Assembly: GCA_019973155.2 (NCBI GenBank)
Contig: BPQB01000093.1
Coordinates: 1-64,000 of the forward strand
DNA length: 64,000 bases
Source of the DNA: Phanerochaete sordida
Lineage: Eukaryota; Basidiomycota; Agaricomycetes; Polyporales; Phanerochaetaceae
Direction: 5' to 3'
Shown piece by piece: positions 34,456-43,473 of this stretch. Every line of letters begins with the position of its first letter. Within the stretch, counting starts at the first letter, position 1. The translations under genes were made by a program, and so were the position numbers. The notes below the pieces were generated by a model. It searched no databases. It was not told the DNA's origin and was given only the letters and a program-made list of their open reading frames with translations.

Positions 34456-34656
34456 TCACGCCGTCGTGATAATCGTTGCAGACGGCCCTAGCCCCGTGCC
34501 AGAGGCCGGCGGGCTCCCGCCGATCCACCAGCAGCACGTCGTTGTCCCGACGGGCGACGACGTCGTCGGGGTGGCGCTAATCGCGCCGTCGGGGATGGCG
34601 ACGGCGCGCGCCGCGGCAGCGGACGCGAGTAGCGCGAAGGCGGCGTGCATGCGCAT
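34456..34656 (-). CDS. Possible small secreted protein, 66 aa
   Basis: The ORF starts with MRMHAAFALLASAAAARAVA, a good secretion signal with a likely cleavage after ARAVA. The remainder is Thr/Ser/Gly/Pro-rich with the only cysteines at CCWW. A canonical TATA box lies about 70 bp upstream. The downstream half also has an uninterrupted second frame (through 34555-34470, with CNDYHDGVK), so an unrecognised intron or a frameshift could mean the true product is longer. No family is recognised. Confidence 0.4.
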   Translation of the reverse strand: MRMHAAFALLASAAAARAVAIPDGAISATPTTSSPVGTTTCCWWIGGSPPASGTGLGPSATIITTA

Positions 34657-34728
34657 CTTGTCGTGTCCTTGAGGTGATGCTTCTGCGGGTGCGCCCCAGC
34701 CTCGCTTGGGCCTTTAAGACGGCGACTA

Positions 34729-34734
34729 CTTATA
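34729..34734 (-). promoter_or_regulatory. TATA box
   Basis: On the minus strand GTATAAGTAG reads about 70 bp upstream of the ATG at 34656, which is a typical distance for a TATA element and short leader in fungi. It is the main reason to take the small secreted ORF seriously. Confidence 0.5.
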
Positions 34735-34914
34735 CCGCACATCGCACGGAGCCGTGTGTAGTGATGTTCGAGGGCTTCTGCCCGTCGCCCGTCGTTTGGA
34801 GGGCAGCGTGCGGGAAGCAATGTGACCAGGGTTCGGTAGGCAAACCGAGTGAGTGTATGCAGTACGGGCTGGTGGCGTGCTAATCGGAGAAGGTTAGCGT
34901 ATAGTTCGGATGCT

Positions 34915-35297
34915 GAGGCCCAGGCTGGCGAGCAATCTGTCAATCAAAGTCTTCCAGGCGAGAGAAGCGGCTGCTGCGGAGCTGGAGGCGTGGACTGTAC
35001 CTGATACGCAGCAGCCTTGCATGCAGCAAACATGGCCTTCTCGAGCGGGTGTTCTTGAGGCGATCGCGGAGGACTTCAGGGCACGGAGAAAATCTTCAGT
35101 TAGATGTCGTAAATCCCGTAAGGCCTGGCTGGCGTTGATCTGTCAATCAAAGTCGTCTAGGCGAAAGAAGCTACTCTGGAGCGGGGAGCTTATGAGACAA
35201 AGGCCTGTACCTGGTACGCAGCACTGGGAGACCTTCTCGAACAGGTATTTTGGGGACGACCACGGAGGGCTTGAGGGGCACGAAGAAGACCAAGGTC
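34915..35297. repeat. Diverged tandem duplication, about 180 bp per copy
   Basis: Copy 1 (about 34915-35095) and copy 2 (about 35121-35297) share blocks in the same order: GCTGGCG, TCTGTCAATCAAAGTC, AGGCGA-AGAAG, TGTACCTG-TACGCAGCA, CCTTCTCGA and a closing GGGCACG. Spacing is about 206 bp. No ORF runs through both copies, so this may be a duplicated regulatory segment or a decayed gene end. There are no terminal inverted repeats. Confidence 0.7.
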
Positions 35298-35399
35298 AGG
35301 AGCATGTGCATTGACGGAGCACATTTCATACAAGGTATCTGCTTATTGCGGGTATGAGTGGGGGTTTGGTATCGAGAACGCTTCAGTCACAGCCTGAGA

Positions 35400-36685
35400 C
35401 TACGCCGGCGCTGGCGCCGGTGCTGAGGACCCTGGGGGCGCGGGGGCACCAAGCTGCGTGCGCAAGCTGTTCTTCCACAATTCAACATTATCGACCTCGT
35501 ACGGATCGCGCCCCGTGCCCTTGGCGTCCCCGAAGAAGTACGTCGCATTTCCGTCACCCCTAGCGATCGCCTGCAGCTGGTCGAGGCGGCGGAGCTCGAG
35601 GAGCGCGCCGAGGGCCGCGGTGCGCGCGGCGGACGGCGGCGCCGCCTGCGGGTCGGCGCCGAGCGCGCGGGCGAGGATATCGACCTGGCGCGCGAGCGCC
35701 TCGCCCTCGTTCTTCGCGGCCTCGAGCCGGCCCTCGGACTCGAGGACGAGTCTGCGCTTCTGGCCCGCGGACTCGTTCAGTTGGCCCTGCAGAGCTGTGG
35801 CGAACACGGTAAGGCTGAGCTCTGGCACAGGGAGCACATGGGGTCGGCTCACCTGCCTCGGACTCGAGGATGACGCGCTGCTTGTGGCCCTCGGCGACGT
35901 TGACGAGCGCCTGGGTGTCGAGGATCTTCTTGCGGCGGTCGCGCTCGGCGGCCATCTGGAGCTCGAGCTGCTTCTCGACGTCCCGGTTGGAGGGCTTGAA
36001 GTTCTGCACCTCGAATCTCGTGCAGGCAACACCCCATCTCTGCAAAGGAGATTGCGTCGAGGCAGGCTCGTGCGCAGGAAAAGGAATAAACGACGGACGG
36101 AGATGCTCGTTCCAATTACGTCGTACAGTTTGCTGTTGATTTTGTTGCGGTCGCCGATGACTTCGTCGTACTGCGCATCGGTCAACGGCAAGATCTCAGA
36201 CATGTCTTGCATAGTTACTGACCGAGAAGTGTCCTATGACCGACCGCATGGCGGAGGTGCCGATGTTCGCTACGTTTTCCTCGAAGTTATCCACGGAGAA
36301 GCAGGCATGGTACGAGTTCTCGACGCGGAAGAAGAGGGAGCCGGAGATGACGACGGGGACGTTGTCTTTCGTAAATCCAGCAAGGTCTCTGATGTTGACC
36401 TGGCCAGCTGTTTCAGTACTCCGTGCCCATGATCACGACTGTACGTGCACGCACGGATCGCTCCCGCATGTCGATCTGCTGCACCTTGTGCACGAAAGGC
36501 ACGGCAAGCCGGAGGCCAGGCTCGAGCTTCACGGGCTCCGACCCGAGCGTAAGCCGCCACGCCTCGAAGCCCTGCTCGACGATGGTGATGAACGTCCGCG
36601 CCGGGACGTTCACGCGACCTGTCCGCGATGCGCGCAGCAACGCTCGCGTGCCCGCGCGCGTGGCACTTCGTGTCGAAGCCAGCAT
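35400..36685 (-). CDS. Stomatin-like SPFH protein, probably mitochondrial
   Basis: The N-terminus (MLASTRSATRAGTRALLRAS) is Arg/Ser/Ala-rich without acidic residues, as in mitochondrial presequences. The SPFH domain follows: ITIVEQGFEAWRL, PFVHKVQQIDMRERSV, TKDNVPVVISGSLFFRV and GTSAMRSVIGHFS. A splice from the GTGCGTG donor near 36465 to the acceptor before 36402 keeps this continuous. After the RFEVQNF segment comes the long helix (NRDVEKQLELQMAAERDRRK, ILDTQALVNVAEGHKQRVIL) typical of stomatin and SLP-2, and a Pro/Ala-rich tail. Such proteins form ring oligomers that scaffold membrane complexes; SLP-2 acts in the mitochondrial inner membrane. The compartment is inferred from the presequence only. 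Confidence 0.88.
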
Positions 36686-37352
36686 CTCGGCGGGGGTCTA
36701 CGTAGTGGGAGTTGGGTGATTGGTAAGCAGGAGAGCGGACGATGATGCATCGCTGCGCACCTTGCTCTGCAAGCTTTATACATGGTCGCCGCGGGCACGG
36801 ACAACAGGACGAGGTCGAGTGCAAGCCAAGTACAAGCCGAGCCGTGCAGACGCGTCATGGGCGGGACGCTGGTGATCCTCGTTCCCACGATCATTCTGTG
36901 GCAGAGCCTGTGTGCGGCCCTCTCCCGTACGTGCCGAGCTCTGACGACAGCCTCGGCGGCGGCTGCAATGCGCCTTCCGATGGCCCCGGGACCAGAGTGG
37001 GATGTAAGGAAAGGCGCGCGAGGCGCTGCCGGTGGCATGCCTGCCGATTCGTCGACTGGATCCGAGAGCGTGCTTTCGGATGCTGCAGGCAGCGCGGAGC
37101 TGGCTGGAAGTCTCATGATAAAGACTGTGGCATCGTTGGTGTGCAAGTATCGCCGGCAAGACTATTCTGCGATGGTAGTGAGGAGAGAGAAAGCGTGGGG
37201 CGAACCAGGATTGAGCGAGCGCCTTGTGGCGCTAACCTTAACCCGACTTACAGGACAGAACTCGACGACGATTGTAGCACGCTCCGTTGCTTATACTGCG
37301 GTCACAAATGAGCTACAAAAAGACAACTCTGCTATGCAATATTACACAAATA
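36686..37352. other. Intergenic region between the SPFH and hydrolase genes
   Basis: This is the promoter side of the SPFH gene and the 3' side of the hydrolase gene. A plus-strand ORF of 194 codons (36782-37366) overlaps the hydrolase 3' exon and shows no domain; I do not accept it as a gene. Confidence 0.5.
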
Positions 37353-38758
37353 TCACAGCCTGCTAGCGGGGCTGCTTCGTGGAGTAAACCCGGTCGAGAC
37401 ATCGTGCTTCATAGCCGCGAATATCGCATCTGCGAGGCCTTTGGGCTGCATTTGCGGGATCTAAGACGCATCAGCAGGCTGGAAAACAAACATAGACAAA
37501 AATGGCGTACGAGATGTCCAGCTTCAGCCACTCTTGCAACGGTGGCATACTTGCCCCGGGCGGCGTTCTGCAGGACGTCCTGGTGCACAGATTCCGGTCT
37601 GCAAGCGTTCAATCGGTGACTCTAGCGAGAAATTGTGGTTGAAACATACAGATAGTCGTTGATCGCGCCATAGATGATGTGCACCGGCACGCGCACACAC
37701 AGCTCGTGCAAATAATGGTACGCGCGCACGCGCCCGACGTCCGAGCGGTAACACGCCTGTGTATGCTCTGAGATTACAATACCACAAGGGAGACAGCGGG
37801 CGCACCGTCTCCTGCTCGCGCGTGCACTTGAGCGTGACGCCGGTCTTGTCCGGGTACGCCGCTGTCGGGAGCGCGCGCAGGCCGTGCGCGACGTAGAGCT
37901 CGAGGATGCGCGGGTCCCAGGCCGCGAACGACGGGCGCGCGCGCAGCGACGCGAGCGCGTCGGCCGTGCTCGCCCAGATGTCGCGCCGCCGCGCCGCGGG
38001 TGACGCGAGGTCGAAATCGGGCTTGCCTGGCAGCGGCTTCGGGACGAGCATCGGGTCGACGAGGATGAGCGACGCGAAGGCGAGCTGCGGCAGGTAGACG
38101 TCCGCGAGCATCCTGGCGTTTGTGGGGTTAGCAGGTGAGGGAGCAGAGAGCTACCGCGGTGCAGGTGCAGGAGGCGTACAGTGCGATGGCCCCCATGGAG
38201 TGCCCGACGCCGATGAGCCGCCGGGAGCTGAAGTCGACGTCGATGCCCGTCCCGAGGCCGGCCAGGACAGCGTGCACGCTCCGCGCGTATTCTTCCCATG
38301 AGACTGCCCGATATCATATGGTCACTCAAAGCCCTCTGGGATGTGCGAGGCAAGACCCACAAGTTGGCGTGTAGCCCCACATCAGCGCGTCCTCGTTGAG
38401 GACCGCCGCGTCGCCGTGGTTCGGGCACTCGATGCTCCACGCCTCGCGGATGTTTATGCCAGAGTTCGCGGTGCCGCCGAGCAGCGCGTAGAGCTCGTCG
38501 AGCGTCGGCTCCCAGTGCTCCTTGTGGAAGCCGGTGCCGTGCGCCAGGACGAGCGTGAGCGCGTCGGGCGCGGTCGAGCAGTGCGCGGGGTGCCAATAGC
38601 GCTTCGCAGTGATCTGCACGGGGCACGCACGTCAGGCTGAGGATCGGCAGTCTACGAATGTGGCGGTCAGCGAGCAGGTGTGGCGGACGTACGAGGAGCG
38701 GGTAGCGTGGCCGTGGGTCGAAGACGAACGCCTCGCAGTGCAGCGTCGTCGTGTACAT
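37353..38758 (-). CDS. Alpha/beta hydrolase with C-terminal SRL, Lpx1-like
   Basis: The first exon begins MYTTTLHCEAFVFDPRPRYP. After a GTACGT intron come LVLAHGTGFHKEHWEPTL (the oxyanion-hole HGTG) and an ECPNHGDA stretch. The nucleophile elbow GVGHSMGA lies near 38215, followed by LILVDPML. The last exons hold IIYGAIND, then KYATVARVAEAGHL with the catalytic His near 37500. Splicing out the intron that opens with GTACGCC right after this His codon and ends before 37460 continues as PQMQPKGLADAIFAAMKHD, a better fit than the unspliced frame. That frame ends in SRL, a match to the peroxisomal targeting signal type 1. I infer a peroxisomal hydrolase or lipase like yeast Lpx1; the substrate is unknown. 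Confidence 0.8.
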
Positions 38759-39102
38759 GGCGGAGCGGTCACAGGAGGATCTGCAGCTGGGGCTGCGGCT
38801 ATGGAAAGGCTGACATGCTGTTCGTCAGATGTCCGTGATATATCGCGCGTCGAGAGGCAGCTTGCGTCCCATTCCCGACGCCCATCCGGCGTCCACTGAC
38901 GCACCGAATCACGCTGCCCGAGCCCAAAGCCCGTCGCCGAGCCAGCGTCCGGGTCGGCAATCGCGCTGAACCGGACGGCGGCTGGCACACCGGTACCGCA
39001 GCTGGGCTACCGTCCGTCCTCGTACGAACAGCCATCAGACATGACTGAGACCAGATTGGTGTGGCTTTATGTGATGTCTAGTTCCACAGTTCACGCAATG
39101 TA
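38759..39102. other. Intergenic region upstream of the hydrolase gene
   Basis: No recognisable ORF or element is present. It should contain the hydrolase promoter. Confidence 0.5.
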
Positions 39103-40174
39103 TCAAGCAGAGAAGGGCATAATCATATTGAAAGTCTCCATATGGCATAATATTATTAACGAGGGGTGTGACAGATACTTATGCAACGCTCCGGGTACCA
39201 TGCCTGCTCGCAAGTAAGCTGAAGGAGGCTGGGCAAAATGATAAGAGTCAATCTCCCTAATACACTGTCAGCGTGCAATATAAGGTAAAAGAACTCAGAC
39301 TTACGGAACGTCGTCACAATTGGTGCGAAGCGCATCGCCGTCAGCGTCGAGGACATCTTCGAGGGCGAGTGCGGCAATGGCCTGCAGAGGTTGTGTCAGC
39401 CGCTGTCGCTCAATGACTAAGGTTGAGACTCACCGGCTAGTCGGACCATTGCCACGGGGTCCGGTACCATCGACAGGCCTGTACGGGAACCCCGCCGGCG
39501 ACCCAGGATCAACTCAGCAGCGCCGAGGTTCCCAGATCGCCAGAAGGGTTAGCGGGATCTGCCAGCCCGTACAGCTCCTGCTGTCGATGTCCGGCCCGGG
39601 TCGATGGCTCCGCAGAGCTGAGTGTTCTTGTGCTTCATGGTCTTCGGCCCTGTGGGCGGGGGCATGGCGCGCGGCGGCGCAGCTGTCAAGGAAGGTGGTC
39701 AGCAGGTGCGCGGCAGCACAGAGAAGTGGAACTCACCAATAGTGCTGCCCTCTCCTGCGGGTCCGGTGCCACCGACAGGCCTGCATGGGAACCTCGCCGA
39801 CTACTAGGCTCGACTCAGCGGTGCCGAGGTGCCGTTCGCCGACGAGGTTAGCGGTATCTGCCAGCCACATGCAGCTCCTGCTGTCGGGCCCGGCCCAAGT
39901 AGTGAGGCGAGGCTCGGCGTGCTGCGATGCTGCTGCTGAGGGCGGTGATGAGCGGGTGCGAGGCAGCGAAGACGACGAGGGGAACTCACCAGGCGCGTTG
40001 CGCTCGCCCACGGGTCCGGTGCCACCGACAGGCCTGCATGGGAACCCCGCCGACCCGGTTCAACTCGTTAGTGTCGAGGAACCCAGACGTCGACGAGGCT
40101 AGCGGGATCTGCCAGCCACATGCAGCTCCTGCTGTCGGGCCCGGCCCAAGTGGTGAGGAGAACTCGACGACCAT
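39103..40174 (-). CDS. Unresolved multi-exon transcription unit over the repeats
   Basis: Downstream of a TATA box and the ATG at 40174, the minus strand has repeated acceptor/donor pairs across the triplicated region. Further on, a CAG acceptor before 39379 opens an exon ending at a GTAAGT donor near 39304, and a last stretch after a TTAG acceptor near 39255 is open to a stop at 39103. This looks like a spliced gene, but no combination I tried keeps one frame from the ATG to the stop. The product is unknown; treat the borders as a hypothesis. Confidence 0.25.
39425..40157 (-). repeat. Three-copy tandem repeat carrying splice-site-like motifs
   Basis: Three related units lie at about 39425-39603, 39728-39900 and 39981-40157, with start-to-start distances of 303 and 253 bp. 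Each begins on the plus strand with an ACTCACC block and ends with AGCTCCTGCTGTCG. On the minus strand each unit offers the same order: a polypyrimidine-CAG followed by GGAGCTG, then a CAG acceptor-like site, then a core of 44 or 45 bases coding P-V-(G/D)-G-T-G-P in one frame, then a GTGAGT donor. The two right-hand units are the most alike. I could not join all units into one open frame, because 44-base cores shift the phase, so this is either a rapidly changing gene or a noncoding spliced transcript. Confidence 0.75.
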
Positions 40175-40266
40175 CGCGCCCCGTGGTGAGGGTGGGTAGG
40201 GTATGTGGGGGGATGGTCGTGGTTGGGGTGAGAGTTCGATGGGCTGGAAGGGCGACGGGGGCGGCC

Positions 40267-40274
40267 TATTTATA
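40267..40274 (-). promoter_or_regulatory. TATA box
   Basis: TATAAATA reads on the minus strand about 95 bp upstream of the ATG at 40174, with a CA-rich leader (CACCCCAACCACGACC) in between. Together they form the most convincing core promoter in the window and point at the repeat-containing unit. Confidence 0.6.
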
Positions 40275-41002
40275 CGTTTCTGAAGGGAGAGGCTGGCGGG
40301 GCGATCACGTTATCCGCTTGTTGACAGGATTCCGGCGGAGGGCGGCCAGCCTCTCCGGACTGCCAGCCACCGCTCCGGGCCAGCTGTACGTTCCCCGTCT
40401 CAGCTTCTCGTGTGTACCTGCCTCCGTTCCGAGTGAATCAAGTTGTCAGCTCGACCGAATATAACCTGTTCACTCCGCTGTGCACTTTAAAGCACGTTCT
40501 GAGGCAGAAGGGCGTCCTGAAGCCGTTTCAAAGTGTAGAGCCGTCCAGGATGGGCCACGGTTCACGGGCACACCGGCGCCGGGATGGATCGAAGAGCTCG
40601 CGAAGCCCCGCCGCCCTCGTCCCAAACCAGGACACCTTCCTAATCTGGAAGCACACGCATTAGACGCCTTGAGGTTGACCACGAACCACGACGACGCCGA
40701 GCCGCGCTGCCTCCCCCTTCGCTTTAGAGGAGGCCAACAACCTGGGGTGTTGGCTGAGAGAGATGCACGATGCTGCGCTGAAGATAAGTACTGTGCAGCG
40801 ACACACTACAGCGCCGTCAGAGCGACCGTGAGGACAGGTTCTGGGCAGTGGATGCGTCGAAAGGAATGCTGGTGCGCGCACCTAACGCCCTGTTCCGCCG
40901 TCCGTTAACGCACGCAGCTCGTTCGTGTGAGGTGCAGAGAGAGAATATGAGTGTCGGATCCAAGCACAGACAAACTGGACATTACAAAGGCCGCGACAAC
41001 AG
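40275..41002. other. Intergenic region
   Basis: This lies upstream of the repeat unit's TATA box and downstream of RRP9. Several ORFs of about 80-140 codons show no domain. Nothing is assignable. Confidence 0.5.
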
Positions 41003-43057
41003 CTACGACGCAGACGTCCGTGGGTAGAGCGCGACGACGAGCGCGCCGTTCAGCACACCCTCGCCCTTCCTCTGCACCCAGCGCCCGAGCCGCATCTCCG
41101 TGCCGACGCCCGCGACGAGCAGCACCGCGCGCGGCTCCGTGGCGCGCGCCGCACGCGCGGGCGCCGCCGCCGCGTCTGCGTCGCGCTGCGCCCAGCCGAA
41201 CGCCGCGACCTCGCTGCGCGGCGCGGCGACGAACTGCAGCGAGTTCACGACGCCCGGCGCGGGCACGCTGCCGACGAGCGCGAAGGACTTGAGCTTCGCG
41301 TCGAGCTTCCATATCCGGATCGTGCCGTCCCATGAGCCTGGCGGACGCGGGCATGAGCACGTTTCGCTCGCAGGCCGTGTGTGAGATACGCACCTGACGC
41401 GAACATGTCGGAGTAGCGGAGGCAGCCCAGAGCTGTGACCCAGCGTGGTTTCCGGACGGTCTTCATGTCCTCCGTGTCTACCTGGGCCTCGTCCATGCCG
41501 TGAGCGAGGGGCTGTGTGAAGATGGGTTTCTTCTTCTGTGTTGACCACAGGCTGATGGAGCTGAGGTAGGGTTAGACACTGTCATAACAAGTCACGGCGA
41601 GCACATACCCGCTGTCGCCACCACTGACGAAGGTCGTCTCATCCAGCATGGTGCAGCACTCGATACTCCCCTCGATAAACTTCTCTGTCGTCTTGCCTGG
41701 CTTTTTCCTTGCGCCCTCGACCTCCATCTCGTCATCCAAGTTGCCGCCCTCTAACGCATCTTCCCAGCCGGTCTTGTTTCCTCCGCGGAACACCAACTGA
41801 CTCTCGTCCGGCACTTTCCAATAACGCACTGTCTTGTCCCGTCCACCTACGCTGACGGCCGTCTCTTTGATGAGCGAGTCGATGTTGAGGACTGGTGCTT
41901 GGTGGCCGAACAGCGTTTCGATGTAGCCCATGACGGAGAGGTCGTGAATTTTTAGTGTTCGGTCAAACGACCCACTGTATAGTTGTATTGGGGTATTTGT
42001 GGCGGCAGGTGCTTTGCGGAAGGAAAGAGCCTGAGGACAGTGTAAGCGTGCACAGAAGAAAGGGGGGCAAAGTCACGACTCACCGATATGCTGTCTCGGT
42101 GACCTGTGAAGCCCTTCACCCACTCGTTCTTCTCTACGTCCCAGACACCTATCCGCCTGTCCTTGCCACCGCTCGCCAACAGCTTGCCATCCGGGCTCAG
42201 GGCCAGGGCCCAGATCTCGTCTGTGTGCCCCCGCAGCTCTCCCGCCGGCTCCGCCTTCGCCTTGCCCTTGCCCTTCCCGCTGTCCTTCGGCGCGCGGACC
42301 TTGAAGAACTGGTGCACCTTCTTGCCCGTGCTCAGGTCCCACTTGATGATGCAGCCGTCCTTGCCGCTCGTGTAGAGCCATCTTGCGTCCTCAGATGCCA
42401 CCGCGGACGTCGCGGCGAATCGGTGTCCGCGCGTGCGCAGCGTCGGCGGGTCCGCAAGGTCATACTGCAGGCAATCAACGACAAACACACACAACGAACA
42501 AACGGGGATACACACCGTGTCTGCGACGAACAGGTGCACCTTTCCCGCATTCTCGAGCACGTCCTGCTTGAGCCGCGCCGAGATGAGCTCCCGGTCGATC
42601 TCGGCCGCATCGAACTCGCCCTCCGCTGCGCCCGTCAGCACCTGCCCCCTCAAAACAACGTGGCACACGCACCGAGCCCGAGCCCCTCCTTCACGCCCTC
42701 GAGGTACAGCTTCGCGAGGCGCAGCCGCTTCTCCGCCGGCGTCTCGTCCGCGTCCTCCTCGCCGCTCTCGTACGCCGCGGGGTCGACGTCCGGCGCGCGC
42801 AGGTCGAGCTCGTCGAGGTCGCTGCCCGCGCCGTCGGTCGCGTCCGAGAGCTCCTCGTCGCGCGCGCTGCGCTTCGGTGCAGCCGCCGTCCTGCCGCCCC
42901 GCCCGCGCCCTGCGGCGCCGCGGCCGCTGCTGCCGCCTCTGCCCCTGCCCGGCGCGGCGCCGCGCGCGGGCTTTTTCGAGGACGAGGGCCCGTCGCCGCC
43001 GCTTGTGGAGCGCTTGCGCTTGCGGTTCTTGTTGCTTTGGAAGAATGCGTCGGGCAT
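41003..43057 (-). CDS. RRP9: U3 snoRNP WD40 protein Rrp9
   Basis: The ATG at 43057 starts a Lys/Arg/Ser-rich N-terminus with an RG-rich stretch near 42950 and an acidic patch. The segment AEKRLRLAKLYLEGVKEGLG is the conserved Rrp9 N-terminal signature. WD repeats follow: FAATSAVASEDARWLYTSGK with GCIIKWD, LRGHTDEIWALALSPDGKLL with RRIGVWD, YSGSFDRTLKIHD, LFGHQAPVLNID with DKTVRYWK, ECCTMLDETTFVSGGDSG with ISLWST, and SWDGTIRIWKLD. At least four GT-AG introns interrupt it (near 42650, 42495, 42060 and 41580). Rrp9/U3-55K binds the box B/C motif of U3 snoRNA and is needed for 18S rRNA processing in the nucleolus. The last blade has an Ala-rich insert near 41160. Confidence 0.93.
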
Positions 43058-43473
43058 GGCGTGCGAGGCAGATGAGCGGGACACCAGAGTCTCTTTATGA
43101 GTTCACAAGGCGGAAAATTTGGATCGGCGTGTGACGCGCGCCTCTCAGTGATGGCGGGATTGATTGGCGCCGTCCCGACTTAAGGGCCCCGAACACCAGC
43201 CAGTGCGGGCCCCCTTCTCTCAGTGTACGCGCAATCACACTCGAACTTCCGCTGGACAGCTGAGAGTCGAAGATATTCATCGGAAAGTGGTAACGTTACA
43301 AACTAGTACAAGTAATAAAACATGTAAAGGGTGTACAGGCGAATAGACAAAGGATTACGTAGAGTAAGAGATATATCAAAACAGTGGTATCAAACGCGAA
43401 GGTAGTCGAAAGCGTTTACGAGGGTGTCCATGTGCACGAGAAGAACGAACAGTAGAAAACGGGGCGCGGGGAC
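43058..43473. other. Intergenic region between RRP9 and the HAM1-like gene
   Basis: This contains the RRP9 promoter and the 3' end of the HAM1-like transcript. An AT-rich stretch lies at about 43280-43400. No gene is seen. Confidence 0.5.

Noticed and set aside
34047..34469. 140-codon plus-strand ORF upstream of the BTB gene
   Set aside because: No domain, no gene-like codon bias, and it occupies a probable promoter.
36782..37366. 194-codon plus-strand ORF
   Set aside because: It overlaps the hydrolase 3' exon, has no domain, and lies in the SPFH promoter region.
39425..40157. Possible CRISPR array
   Set aside because: Only three long, imperfect units with unequal spacing in a eukaryotic context; not a CRISPR structure.
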